The position numbers were made by a program, and so were the translations under genes. A stretch of 64,000 bases of DNA from Polytrichum commune (Eukaryota; Streptophyta; Polytrichopsida; Polytrichales; Polytrichaceae), in the NCBI GenBank assembly GCA_950295325.1, contig OX485808.1, forward strand, positions 24,014,527-24,078,526. Direction: 5' to 3'. Below, in pieces: positions 13,892 through 26,038 of the stretch. The notes under the pieces are model-generated. The model made no database searches. It saw only the letters and a program-made list of their open reading frames with translations, and had not been told where the DNA came from. Within the stretch, counting starts at the first letter, position 1; every line of letters begins with the position of its first letter.

Positions 13892-14082
13892 GGGCCACTT
13901 CACACACGAGACTGAGAGCCCGTGACCATTACACTTCAAGCACTCTCATTGGTGGAAAAGGTGGAGCCGGTCCAAGTTCGCTTCACACTACGCTTGAGGG
14001 ACCAACGGAGTATGTGAATGCAAGATGGATGTAAAGTCTACATGTATTCCTACATGGCATTGAATGGATCATGTTTCATGGT
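13892..14082. mobile_element. MITE family A, truncated copy
   Basis: It begins after TTA with GGGCCACTTCACACACGAG and follows family A (inverted relative to the 4167 copy) for about 190 bp, then breaks off after ATGTTTCATGGT. Confidence 0.8.
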
Positions 14083-15324
14083 GCACCCTATTGATATGAA
14101 CATACTCCATTTTTTGGTTATTTTTTGGACCATGTCGTTTACTTATACAATGTAGGAGACATTAATTTAGAGCGCTTGTATGCATACTAGAAAAGTTATT
14201 TTTGACACAATAATATGGTTGTACCCAAAACAAATGTGCTTGAATCCATAATTGTGTGAACCCATTAATTGTGTCACTTCCAACTACCAACACACCATCA
14301 ACACATGGATTCCATCACGATTAGAAATGCCACAAGCCCTAAACCCTGAACCCTAAACATGCAAGGAAATGCACTTCTCCAAACCAACAAAAGAATCGAG
14401 CACGAAGTTAGACCTTGAAATCCTAAAATGAATAGAAGTTGGGTTTCATTTTTTGGATGACAAGGGATGTTAAAAAAATCATTCGTTAAAGTAGACCGTA
14501 AATTTACTCCTAAATAAATCAAAATTGCTTAATTTATGTAGGATTGAATACATGGCTATGTTTTTAGAAAACCATTCTTCATCATCAGTAAGGGACCCTA
14601 TATTAACTCCACATGATCTCTAAGAGTGTCTTCCTAGCAATGAATTGGACCCTATCTTCCCACCCCAACCAAGTTTCTTAACTTTTCTAACTGTCCGCTC
14701 CGGAGTTCCCTCATTGACACTTACGATTATGTGCCATTGTGTTATTTACTTTCTCCTAGAAATAACCATCATACGCTTCTCTACATTACTCCACATGGAA
14801 ATGCTCAGCCAACGTCATGTAATGAAATCACGTTCAAAGCTCTGCCCACACCAAACGGAGTCTAATTTTGTTTGCTAAAAAGGTTCGGCCAACACATTGA
14901 AAACAAGTTCCTTCGTCCTAAGACCCACATAATACCTTTTTATGCGGGCTTCTTGTGTGGCCACAAAACACAAAACATGAAAATGACACCCGAGAACGGT
15001 CCCCTAACGTCCGTGTCAATCAAAATTGCACTCCATGAGACACGGCTCCCCAAGTGAAAGGAGGGAGGGGAATGCTTGCCTAGTACTTGCACTTAACAAC
15101 CACCACCATACATGTGCCCATCGAGCCCTATTCATTTTTCGGGTGTCCCATCACCACCAAAATTCTCATGACAAAACATTTGATGTGATGATACATGTGA
15201 CCGACATTGGCGTAGCTAATATCATATGTTTGATGCGCTATTATGATAAAACATCATTTGCATCATCAACCATTGTCTTATTTTGGGACTATGGGAAAAT
15301 GAGATGCAAAATTTATTCAAGAGG
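14083..15324. other. No gene recognised; short telomere-like motif
   Basis: CCCTAAACCCTGAACCCTAA lies at about 14337-14356, an interstitial plant-type telomere motif. Overlapping frames at 14645-15331 show no domain. Confidence 0.5.
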
Positions 15325-15496
15325 CACATAACGAAGGTGGGTCTTAAATGGTCTATTTTTGTTCATTTCTGGACTAGTCCACTTCTCCTGGGACATGAAA
15401 CATCGTATAACTTCACCCCTCATCATAACACATGTTTTCTTGGGTGTTTGTTCTTGGCTACAAGCCTTGTCATATATCACTCAAATATAGGTTTTT
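15325..15496. repeat. Dispersed repeat E, fragment ending at the Mutator-like MITE
   Basis: AAGGTGGGTCTTAAATGG, CTTCTCCTGGGACATG and the marker CACTCAAATATAGG in family order; internal parts missing. Confidence 0.58.
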
Positions 15497-15507
15497 GATT
15501 GAGAAGG

Positions 15508-15751
15508 TTGGGGATTCATGGCACTCACTAAAAATCATCCATCCAAGATATCGTGGATGAAGTGGCTCCAATAAAAAAAGCCCCCCTATGGAGTTGAGGG
15601 CCGATTCATTCGAATGTGACGTCACTAGACTAATTCGGGGCCTTTGACTCTATTTCCGGAATCAAATTGCCCAAAAATAGCCATTTAGATGATTCCTGTG
15701 TTTTTTTCATCCGCACGGATGATTTTTAGTGAGTGCCACGAATCACCGGCT
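15508..15751. mobile_element. Mutator-like MITE, 244 bp, with 11-bp target duplication
   Basis: Inverted ends share GGCACTCACTAAAAATCATC and its complement. GATTGAGAAGG stands on both sides (15497-15507 and 15752-15762), an 11-bp duplication suggesting a Mutator-type element. It landed at the right end of a dispersed repeat E copy. Confidence 0.8.
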
Positions 15752-15762
15752 GATTGAGAAGG

Positions 15763-17057
15763 CATAGTACGTAAGACTCACATATTTTGACCAAAGACAA
15801 ATTTCTTATATAGTTTTTTTTAGTACATGTGTCTCTTTAATACAAGTACCTTCTTGGCATGTGTTTATTATATTGACTATCACATTGAGAGGGTTGTCTA
15901 TTGTTTGGAATGCAATTTGATGTATGAATAGATAATGTTGAGTGTGCCTTAAACGATTGTAGTAGAAACAAACTACTCTCCTCCCCCCCCCCCCCCCACA
16001 TACATATTCGAGAAATCAAAGTATCCCAAGTTTGACCATTGATAACTATCGTTGGTGATATTTGTTTATTTTATTTTAAGTGGCGTTCTTCTGGGTATAG
16101 ATTACTAACATTCTGACATCATTCATGCTAATATCCAACATCATAGTTGGACCGCAAAGCTGAAAAAATATGCCTATAGTAGACCCACACACACCTTAAT
16201 GTGGGTTTACATTAAGGTCGATGTCCCATATAGTTGGGGTCCAAACTCCCCTAATAGACCTACCTTCAAACCCAAGATGGGCCCAAAATTGAAGATTGGT
16301 TTCTTAAACTAGGAAGACTATTTTCTTGATTGGGGACCGCCAAGACTTGGTGGGGAAGTGCTGCCACATTAGCGCCACTTCAAATTTTCATACCTTGAAC
16401 CCAAACCCCAGTGTAAAAACGCCTTGGATCCCAAATCTGCTCTCAGCCCAAAGGGTCACACAATTTTGGAGTTTATTTGGTCTTTGACCTCACAAAAAAA
16501 ACCCCACCCTTGATTAGTTGTGCGTCAAGGGCTTCTCATGTCATCGTAGCCCAACACTAAACACCATCGGAATTTAGAACGTACATTAACATGTTGCAAC
16601 TAGGTTGCCTTCATGAATAGACAATGGCCTCTTTACCCATGCAAATTTACCCTAGGTCAAAACTAGATCATTACAAATCTAAATTTGTTCCATTCATCAA
16701 CATACCAATATCAAAATAAAATAAAACAACAACAATTCACGTATTTTGTAATTGTGGTAACAAATATCTAAAATAATATGGAATGGCAATAAATGCAAGC
16801 AGGGTTACTTAATTGCACATATCGGTGTAGCTCTTGAACATTCTTTCGAGAATCGAGAGAGCAATCATAGGTCCCCAATTAAAAGATCCCATGCCTACTA
16901 TTCTTCCCACCACCCTATCATATTTTAAGCATACATCTATCTATATTATTTCTCTCGAATCCCAAGGGGTTGGGTTCAAGGCCGAGGTGCCAAATTCCAA
17001 TTCACAATTCACAATTCACAATCGTTTGATCGGCTAGCTCCGGCACCCAAATAATTG
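15763..17057. other. No gene recognised
   Basis: C15 at 15983-15997 and a small hairpin CCTTAATGTGG...CACATTAAGG-like at about 16194-16217. No coding signal. Confidence 0.5.
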
Positions 17058-18260
17058 GCACCGTTGCTTTAGAATATGTTTATGTTCTTGTGCTAAACTT
17101 GGTCATGGGGACATGGCAATACACTTTATAGGGCAAACCTATCACCATGGCTATCACGGTCCCTCGATTGGTCACATTAGGGCGCCAATACAAATGGCTC
17201 GAAGTTCGCGAAGAGAAATGGGTTCCATGCTTTGAGAGCTTGAATCACATTATTAGGGCGCCAACATATGACTCGAAGTTTGCAAAGAGAACGGAGTTCC
17301 ATGTTTTAAGAGCTTTGATCTAGTTGTTGCACCGTTGTTAGACTATGTTTAATGTTCTTGTGTTGTACTCGGTCATGGGGGCATGGCGTGCACTTTATAA
17401 GGCATCCCTATCAACACGGCAATGGAGGTCCATGGTTTGTCGCATTTAGGGCGCCAATATATGACTTGAAATTCACAAAGAGAACGGGTTCCATGTTTTG
17501 AGAGCTTTAATTTATGTGGGGGCACCAATGGAATATGTTTATGTTCTTGTGTTGTACTCGGTCATGGGGACATGGCATGCACTTTATAAGGCGTACCTAT
17601 CACCATGGCAATGGGTCCATCATTCATCACATTATTAGGGCGCCAACATGTGACTCGAAGTTCGCAAAGAGAATGGGTTCCATGTTTTGAGGGCTTTAAT
17701 TTAGGTGGGGCACCAATAAAATATGTTCATGTTCTCGTGTTGTACTTGGTCATGGGGACATGGGCATACACTTTATAAGGCACACCCGGTGTTCAAGATT
17801 GAAGTCCTCATATGAATTTCATTTTGAAGGGTTCTCAAATACCAGCCCTTCAGTTGAAGCGTTGGTTCAAATCCAAGAACATAGGAAATGAAACACAACA
17901 CTCATATTAAACCCGTGCATGAATTATAAGGTACATGCTTTCAGTACAACGTAAAGAATTAAGAATCGACCATCTAACTCTACTTCTTGTGGCAGGCAGA
18001 TCATATTGAAGACTTCAAATGGCGTCTTCATTTTCAATTTGGGGTTGCATTTTGAAGGGTTGATTTGAGAGAGGTATATTTTGAAGGGCCACATCGCGTT
18101 TGAAGGGCATTGAAGACTTCAATCTTGAAACACTAGGCACACCTATCACCGTGGCCTACGATTTTGTCACATTATTAGGGCACCTCTACATGTGACCCCA
18201 AGTATGGCAAAGAGAATGGGGTTTCCGTGTTTAGTGGGGCTTTAGTGTGGGGGTTTTTGT
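17058..18260. repeat. Diverged tandem array, about 190-270 bp units, interrupted by a hAT MITE
   Basis: Units start at about 17058, 17329, 17522 and 17710 with GCACC, and share GGTCATGGGG, CACTTTATAAGG, TTAGGGCGCCAA and AGAGAACGGGTTCCATG-like blocks. The first unit carries an extra internal duplication. A fifth, degraded unit continues after the hAT insertion to about 18260. No coding capacity seen. Confidence 0.85.
17786..18134. mobile_element. Internally deleted relative of hAT-1 (non-autonomous)
   Basis: The ends and a middle block (AAGAATTAAGAATCGACC then CATCTAACTC) match hAT-1, with most of the interior missing. It is flanked by 8-bp AGGCACAC (17778-17785 and 18135-18142). It interrupts the last unit of the tandem array at 17058-18260, so it arrived after the array formed. 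Confidence 0.85.
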
Positions 18261-18773
18261 CCTCGCCAATTGGTGGTGGGGGATTGTGAAGAATCAAAGG
18301 ACCGTTGTCAGTCTTTATTATTAGCATGGGCGAAGGAGGGCCGTCCATGAAACATGGGTTGGGACCCGTACCCGAGCTTCCATGGTGGAGATGTGAGGTC
18401 CGGGAGAATGGTTCTCTTATTACGGGGGAATCTCCTATTAGCCGAGTAAGCCTTTGTCACTTATTATTAGTAGTAGCAAGAGGGAAAAGTGCACCCACAA
18501 ATTAATATCCTTGAAGAGTTCCACGTCAGATGGGCCTTAGACAGCTAGAAGCTTCACAACCGCCGTTTTTCCGGCTCCAAAAAGTGACGAGTCAAAAAAT
18601 CTCTTGTGATCGATGAGGCTCGTGAATTAGGGCACAAATTTCCGAAGCAATTTCATGGTATTTCTAGTCACAAAGCTACCGAAGTATATACTATACTATG
18701 TAGATTGGTGAAGGACGTAATGTCCTTTCTTTTTGTTACAATGATTCCATTTTTTTGTTTTGTTTTGAAAGTA

Positions 18774-19113
18774 CACTAAATAGCTCTATTCGTGTGTGTG
18801 GAAGTAATTAGTGTGGGTCACACTAAATTTTTAGTCAAGGTGGAAATAATGTGGGTCAATATCCTAGTTTATTTCCCAACGTCTTCATGAAGATTACCGA
18901 CTAACGCATTGAATATTAGTTATAGGAGAAGAGTGACATAAAATAAAGTAATCAACTATTATGATTTCCCATATTAAGAAGTGGCCCAGGCTAATTTCAA
19001 TTGAAGAATCAACGTGAATTGAGAATTAATGTGGCCCACATTACTTCCCGTTTGTGAAAATCAACATGGGCTCTAGAAATCATTGTGGCCCACAGTATTA
19101 GGGCTATTTAGTG
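18774..19113. mobile_element. MITE family D, copy 1
   Basis: 340 bp with ends CACTAAATAGCTC and GGGCTATTTAGTG, TA on both sides. The interior repeats GTGGCCCACATTA-like blocks. Related to 20845-21192. Confidence 0.78.
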
Positions 19114-20844
19114 TAGTGTACTTTTGACCACTCCTTTACAAGTGAGACATGTTTAGATTACTTTGCAATCTAACACCTACCATGGGAAGACATGAAATTC
19201 AACCACACATGCTATCATGACGTCGACGCATTAGCAAAATAGGCTATCCTTTGTTTACATGCTCTTAATCTATTTCAATCCTAATGAAGACTATACTAAA
19301 CCCTAAACCCTATATGAAATTCCTTTAAGTAATGTCTTTGGCAACCTATAGCATGCACACAAATGTCTGTAGGCCTCATCACCCTTGCTTGTTCTAACTT
19401 GCTAGGCTATGTTCTTCATTTTAGCATTAACCCAAACATGAAGCATTCACTCTCTTACCCCTCTCTTGGCTACCTTCTGGGTCAAGTCGTGGCTATGGCC
19501 TCACAACTCTATTTCAAGACCAATATGCCCATCTTAGGCTCTTCGTTTCCTAACTTCCATTCAGGCTATTGGCCTTTCATACCCACTGAGAACTAAATCA
19601 TCTTTGAAACACTCTACTTATCATATATACCCATTTTTCTCTCACAAGTTATTGCCATCTCTCCAAACCTTTATCTTTTACTCCTTTCCTCTTCCTTAGA
19701 TTAGGAGTAACATCCCTCATCACTTGCTTCTTAAACTTAATCCTTCACTCAAATGCAATGCCAAATGACTCATTCGGACTACTCCAAGCTTTGAAGGATC
19801 TTTCATCTCACTTCTCTCCTCTATGTTGATCACCTTTATCATATTCCAATGACTACGACTCCTCTGCAATTCCATCCACTCGCATTACCCCGCAAACAAT
19901 GTAGCCGACAAGTTACCCACACAAATTTTGACTATGGCTCTTACAGTCTCTTATTCATTATTTTCCCATGCTGACGTACATCTTCCTCTCATACTCTTAC
20001 ACTCTCGCCACCTTTCATGGTTGATCTAGCAATTTGTTATACTTGGCATGGTTGATCTAGTAGTCTATTATACTTGACAAATCTTACAAGCTTCCGCTTA
20101 TAAACTTGAATCAGATTACTCAAACTGTTAATGACTCACTCACTCAAAGTCATGTTTATGGCCAATGTTGTTACACAAGACCTTTCATTCACTCTACAAT
20201 ACAAACCAAAACCATTGAATTTGCACTCCATGTTAGTGCTCATCAAAATCATTTGTTTACTCTTAATGTCAGGGTATCCAAGAATTCCCAGAGTCCAAAT
20301 CACTCAGCTCCCGTCATACTAACTTCCTATCCTCAAGCATCTCACTTGGGATTCGCCTATTGCCTACTCACCCAAACTCTATCATTGAGCTTCAATGTTC
20401 ACATAAAACTCTATTGCTATACTATGTTGAGATTGTGCCTAATTCTACGTATGAAAATAGCATGTCGCTTTTGTGGCCAACCTTCTCCTCATTGAGTCGG
20501 AAGGGAGGAGACATGGGTTACATGTAATAATTGACTTGAAGTGGCAATAGCCTGCTAAATCCCACTATGGATGAGAATCTAAGTACCAATTGTTGGATGA
20601 AAGCCACACAAAAAATTGAGGGTTGGCCGCTTCGGCTGGGCTATGGCCAAAAAATGTGCCTTTCATGCAACCCAAAGGTTACTATTGTTATTTGACTTGA
20701 CATTGAAATTAGCTTCAAAAGATCGTGAATTAGTCTAGTCCAAGTCATTTGAGATGAATAGGGGGGACACCTATGTTGTTGTTGTTGTGGTGGTGGGGGA
20801 GGGGGGAGGGTCAAGTTTTAATGTTGGATCATGTATGAGAAATA
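19114..20844. other. No gene recognised; pyrimidine-rich tract
   Basis: About 19.2-20.5 kb is C/T-rich on the plus strand and opens several frames (19363-19596, 20106-20495), none with a recognisable domain. ACTAAACCCTAAACCCTA lies near 19295. It could be a decayed retroelement, but I see no LTR pair or polymerase motif. Confidence 0.45.
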
Positions 20845-21192
20845 CACTAATAGTCCTATTAGAGCATGTGTGTGGAAGTAGTAGCGTGGGCCACACTAAT
20901 GTTCCTAGTCAAGATGAAATCATTGTGGGTCCAAGACCCCATGCTGTCCCGTAAGTCTTCATGAAGACTTTTGACCAACACATTAAATGTTAGCTATAGG
21001 ACAAAAGTAGAACATTTTAAAATAATCAACCACAATAATTTTTCTAGCAAAACAATTAATGTGGCCCACATTAATTTTCTACTAATTTAGTATGCGTTGA
21101 CAATTTGATGTGGCCCATACTAATTTTCATTATGAAAATTAGCATGGGCTCTTGAAAATTGTCATGGTCCACAATAATAGGTCTATTTAGTG
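20845..21192. mobile_element. MITE family D, copy 2
   Basis: 348 bp, collinear with copy 1 (TGTGTGTGGAAGTA, TCTTCATGAAGA, AATGTGGCCCACATTA). The left end is CACTAATAGTCC after TA and the right end CTATTTAGTG. Confidence 0.75.
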
Positions 21193-21441
21193 TGAGGTAA
21201 ACAAACCGTTTATGATAATCTCCCAAATTATGATACATAGAGTCCCTTCAAGCCATAAAGTTCCACACTTTGTAGTAGCCGCCATTTTGTAATTCGGAAT
21301 GTTGGAAATAGGCAGTGACCAAGTGAGAGAGGAGTCATAGCCTGGGAGGAGTTCAATGTGATGGGAAAAGTAAGTCAACATGGCACACGATTTGGGTTCC
21401 TTGAAAAGGGTATCGATCGTTCACGTTTTTCAACCCCATTA

Positions 21442-21835
21442 GAGCATCCTCAGTCGGTCTAGGTAAAGCTCACTGCAAACCAAAACCTATCTTTTGACTG
21501 ACCTAAAATTAGAAACTGAATTTACCATCATTAGAAGCGCACCTAAATAAACGTGAGATATTTCTCAAGAACAAAGAATTGTAAAAATTTGACGTAGGTG
21601 AAATCCCTCATTGAAAACACCACATTTTCAAAATTTAGAGGGAGTGCACCAAATCTTGCTTTAAATGGAAAGATCCTCCCACACTCCCTCCAAATTTTTG
21701 ACATTTAGAGGGAGTGTGGGAGGATCTATCCATTTTTAAGCAAGATTTGGTGCACTCCCTCTAAATTTTGAGCAATTTTAAGCAAGATAGGTCTTGGTTT
21801 GCAGTGAGCTTTACCTAGACCGACTGAGGATGCTC
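21442..21835. mobile_element. Tourist-like (PIF/Harbinger) MITE, 394 bp
   Basis: GAGCATCCTCAGTCGGTC at the left and its perfect complement at the right are flanked by TTA on both sides; the terminal repeat exceeds 45 bp. A second nested inverted repeat (about 21637-21700 against 21706-21771) makes nearly the whole element foldable. GAGCATC ends plus TTA are the plant Tourist signature. Confidence 0.93.
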
Positions 21836-22059
21836 TTACACTGTACTCAAAAATTTGTCTAGTGGTGACAAGGGAAAATAGGTTGACCTATGCTATGAAT
21901 ACGAATTGGGAGAGAATATTGCCTTTGTAAAATTATTGTATTTTCAATACTTCAAACTAAATTCCAGTATTCATGTTGAACGTTGTGATATCGATTTCCA
22001 AGCCTTTGAATAACCACTTTAGTCCCACTCCAATATCACACAGGTACCAAATTGCTTAA

Positions 22060-22558
22060 GGGCCACTTCTCACATGAGACTAAGTGCCCGTGACCATCAC
22101 ACTTCAAGCACTCTCATTGGTGGAAAAGGCGGAGCCGCTCCCAAGTTCGCTTCGCACTATGCTTGAGGGACCAACGGAGTATGTGAATGCAAGATGATGG
22201 ATGTAAAGTCTACATGGACTCCTACATGGCATCGAATGCATCATGTTTCATGGTCACTACGACTATTTCCAAAAACCACCTCTTGGAGGTAGGCCTAACA
22301 CAAATCCAGACATGGCACTCCGAACACTCACAACCGTTGATTTATTCTATTTTATCATGCGCGAGGACCCGCATGAATAGAAACTCATTGAAATAGCATT
22401 TGGTTGAGGGACCGGTCACATATGGCTTCACACTACACTTGAGGGTCCGCAACCACACTACATGATTGTGGAGGTGTGTTGGGACGGCCTTGGGACACTT
22501 TCTTTTGGGCCCTCACAACTCCATGGTCACGGCTCTTGGCTCGTGTGTGAAGCGGCCC
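22060..22558. mobile_element. MITE family A, full length
   Basis: 499 bp from GGGCCACTTCTCACATGAG to CGTGTGTGAAGCGGCCC, inverted relative to the 4167 copy and alike along its whole length. Flanks TAA and TCA, one mismatch. Confidence 0.85.
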
Positions 22559-25392
22559 TCAGTTATCAAAAATACGCAAAAATATGCAAAAATATGCAAA
22601 AATTTCTTACATCTGTATGCGAAAAATATTGCCTTCTCTCTCCCTCTGAGCTGCCACACAAAAAGTTACTGACTGACAATTAAGCTTAAACAAAAAAGCC
22701 CATGAAGAACAGTAGAAAAGCGAAGTCGGATGCCTGCATGCTGACCTATATATGGAACTCAAAGATCCGATGCATGTGCCATGCACAATTTGTATTTGAA
22801 ACATCGAATTGCGTGGATTCGAATTTCCGACCTCGATTCCAATGCCCTCTTAAGTCAAACTGGTCACTTGGGTCAAACTATTATAGCTAGGTAGCACTAA
22901 TACACGAGAGTGGTTATATATGGACGAGGAGGCTAGGAGTGTTTAAAATTTGATGTTTTTTTTGGTGTCCCATGCGATGGAAATGGATCTTTAGAGTCTG
23001 TGACGGAAAATTGCATAACATTACTTGGCATTCCACGCTCATTCTGTGGGCCCTCGGAATATATCAGTGGGATGCTTGAAAATCTGCGCATGGAGACTCA
23101 ACTTTAGACTGAGTTCCCAACATCCTACTGCTAGATTTTAAGGGCCCATGTCACTGAGGAATGTGATGTGGGAGGTAGAACTGGTTGCTGCTACATTGAA
23201 TATTACAATTCATTGTTACGAATTCTCGAACGAGCTGGCATGGAATAAAAAACTGGTAACAGGGAGTTTGAAAACTATTATTAACAATAATTCCGATTAA
23301 CTAATTATAGTATAGTGGATTAGTTAAACAATCAAGAAACTAAACTACTATTAACAATAATAACACTATTATTAGGGATGATATCCTCGTGCCGGGGTTT
23401 GGGGGGGGGGATTATAAGTGCTTTTTGTAAGCTGTGATAAGCTATCAGTCTTTCGAAAAGCCGAGCTCTCTTATCATGAAATTTTGTGGTCTCGAGAGTT
23501 GGGAAAGGTAAGTATCATTTAATGGTGACACGACATTTAATGATGAGTGCATGGGAAATTTTAATTCGGGGATTTGCAGTTTTTAATGAGCAAGTCTGGT
23601 TGGTTGATTTATTTAGTTAGATCTAGTAGGGCAAAAATTATTTGTCTGCCCGAAATTATGAGTTATTTTATGAGCTGGTGGGTTGCTAATTGGAAAGATC
23701 CTTAGGGTTTGGCCATGTGTGATTGATGGGCCCCGTGTCACATGTCTGTGAGACTTTGTGAAAGTTGAAGGCCTCTTTGTAAAGCGCTTCAGTCACAACG
23801 CTGGCTTTCTTTAACCAATGTTAACGAGTGCTATGGAGAAGTGTTAGCTTATGTATTATGTTGTCAACTTTCACTTGTTAGGTGATTTAACTAGGCACAT
23901 AACTAACACTACAATATTTATGGTAAGCATTGTGCTAATTTTGATGCATTATAGTGTTTTCCACACTATACAACTTCTATACAATAGATAGGCTTTGGGT
24001 TCAAGCAAGTGTTGGCCTTCAAATAATGCAAGACATGTCCCACATTGATTTATGCAAGTGATGGCCTATTTATATCTATCTATCTATATATTCTAAGACT
24101 ATTTTTTTTGTTGCAAGAGTTGGCCTTGGGGTTTTGCAAGTGGCCCAAATATCAATTTATGTGTGTTGGCTTTCATATTTATTGCAAGTGCTAGCCCACA
24201 TTTTTTAAGATTCAAGTATGGGTTATAAATTATGCAAGTGATGATTTGAAATTTTCTTGTTGGGCCTCAAATCACCATGCCGGGCCTCAAATTTTCATGC
24301 TAGTCCTCAAGATTATCTTGTTGGGCCTCAAAATTTCTTGCTAACCCTCAAATCATCTATGTTGGCCCTCAATTGTCATGCTAGGCCTCAAATTGTCATA
24401 TAGGGCCTTGAGATTTTTTGCTAGACCTCAAATTATCTATGTTGGGCCTCAAAATTTCTTGGTGGGCCTCAAATCATACTGACAGCAATAGCATCCTCAC
24501 ACAAGCTTCAAACCTGCAATCACACTCACACTTGAATCGAACAAGCGGCAATCATGTCCAATTATGCATACCACTTCAAAACCTAAATGACGAGGATCCT
24601 TGGAGGTTTAGTGCAGATTGGTGCAGATCATGTTCGTTGCAAACCCTTGGAGCGATTTGGAGGAGAGTGGTGCACATCATTGGACGTTAAGGTAGCTCAT
24701 GTGAAGGGATAATAAAGAGAGAAAAAATGTCCATGAAGAGAAAAAGAAGGATTGCAGAGGGTAGAGAATGTGATAGCTCTAAACTTGAGCACTTTGCATC
24801 CAGGGTGAACCCAAGCCTACACCATGCCAATTTGGTGTGGGATGGACATGGCTAAAAGAATGCCGCATTAGGAATTTGGTGGCGATGGGACCATTCCCAA
24901 AACTGTCATGCGCCGCAACCATGGCTTCGACAATTGGGGCATGGTTGTTGAGAGAATCCTCAATAGTGAGTAGATGAAGGACCTCCTTTGGATTCTTCAA
25001 TCCGAGTCCCGGAAACGACCTAGGAATCGTCCATGCGATCCTTCGTACATTGGCTAAAGTCATACCCATAACACCATAGCTCCGCGTCTCTCCAACCACT
25101 CACATTGTGATCTAGGGCATCATCGCCTTCATCCTCCAATTTGAGATCCTCGTAGTTAAGGTATGGAGTGTAAGTGTGGGAATCGCCAGTGGTTGGAATT
25201 GTACTGAAGGTAGGAGAATGAGGTGGAGGGATGGTAAAATAAGGGGATGAGGATGAGAGAGGAAGGGCAAAGGGAATGCCCACCTACAAGGATGGATGCA
25301 GGCACCTCTGCCACAACTCATTGGGCTTCCTCTGCCACTAGCTTCCACTGCAACTTCGCCAAGTCATGCTGCAAAGTACCAAGGCATGGCTC
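22559..25392. other. No intact gene recognised
   Basis: A TATC microsatellite lies near 24072-24090, then the 27-bp minisatellite. The minus-strand frames at 24779-25348 may be the decayed tail of the NAM-like ORF but carry no motif I can name. Confidence 0.45.
24258..24480. repeat. Minisatellite of about 27-bp units
   Basis: GGGCCTCAAAT or a close variant recurs about nine times at spacings of 20-30 bp, separated by CATGCTAG-, ATCTATGTT- or TTTCTTG-type spacers. Short frames across it are chance. Confidence 0.85.
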
Positions 25393-26038
25393 TTAGGGGA
25401 TAATGGGCGAAGGTTGGGAATCTACAACCCCTATTTGCCCTTTCGAATGAACTACAACGAGATTAGATTTGGGGCTAGGACCAACCTTCCTCTTCCCCAT
25501 TGGCTTGAAGATTGTTGTAAACCCGAGGTACATGCGGAGGAGGAACCAATAATGTTTGAAAACAAAAGTTTTCTCGACTTTTTGCTTGTACAAGTCCTTT
25601 GCATCACAAATTAGACCACCCCTTGACTTCCCCAATTCGTTGAGCTCCTTGATCAATTCGTAGCACCTTGTAAGTTTGCAATTGCGGCCTTGATGTCACC
25701 CACTTGATCTCAAGCAATCTCGCATGCCTCTTTGTGCCTCCCTTTGGATTGTGTTTGGTATAGTCGTGGGCCACATTTGTCTAAAATGTTGAGTTTTTTG
25801 GGGGTCCGATCCCCCTCTTCACATCCATGGAGATGTGTATGAAGGAATGACAACATTGCTCCTCTTCCTCCATGCAATTTTTTTTTTGCCTTTGCGAAGT
25901 TTCGCACCCATGATGACGCAAGCCTCTAGAATACCCGACATGATCAAAGATAGTAAGAGAGGTGGGCAACAATAGTAGTAAGGGCATGCTACATGAGGCA
26001 AAAGTGGCGGTTTGAGACCTACTCTTTACCTGCCCCAC
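25393..26038 (-). pseudogene. Decayed NAM-associated/trihelix-like ORF, probably transposon ORF1
   Basis: Three overlapping minus-strand frames, broken by frameshifts, read CKLTRCYELIKELNELGKSR and then DAKDLYKQKVEKTFVFKHYW. From family knowledge this resembles the C-terminal part of plant NAM-associated/Myb-SANT-like proteins (pattern CY..I..LN..GKS, A..LY....K.F.F.H.W..L). Such ORFs are common in plant genomes as DNA-binding partners of Harbinger-type transposases and their domesticated relatives. No ends recognised. The frames downstream to about 24780 may be its remains. Identification is tentative. Confidence 0.42.

Noticed and set aside
19295-19312. Plant telomere repeat
   Set aside because: Only about two CCCTAAA units, here and near 14337; too short for a telomere or an interstitial array, useful only as weak lineage evidence.
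19363-20495. Possible gene or retrotransposon in the pyrimidine-rich tract
   Set aside because: No gag, polymerase or LTR features, and the frames overlap without any conserved motif.
24258-24480. CRISPR-like array
   Set aside because: Units are imperfect, spacers are similar to one another, and the genome is clearly eukaryotic; it is a minisatellite.
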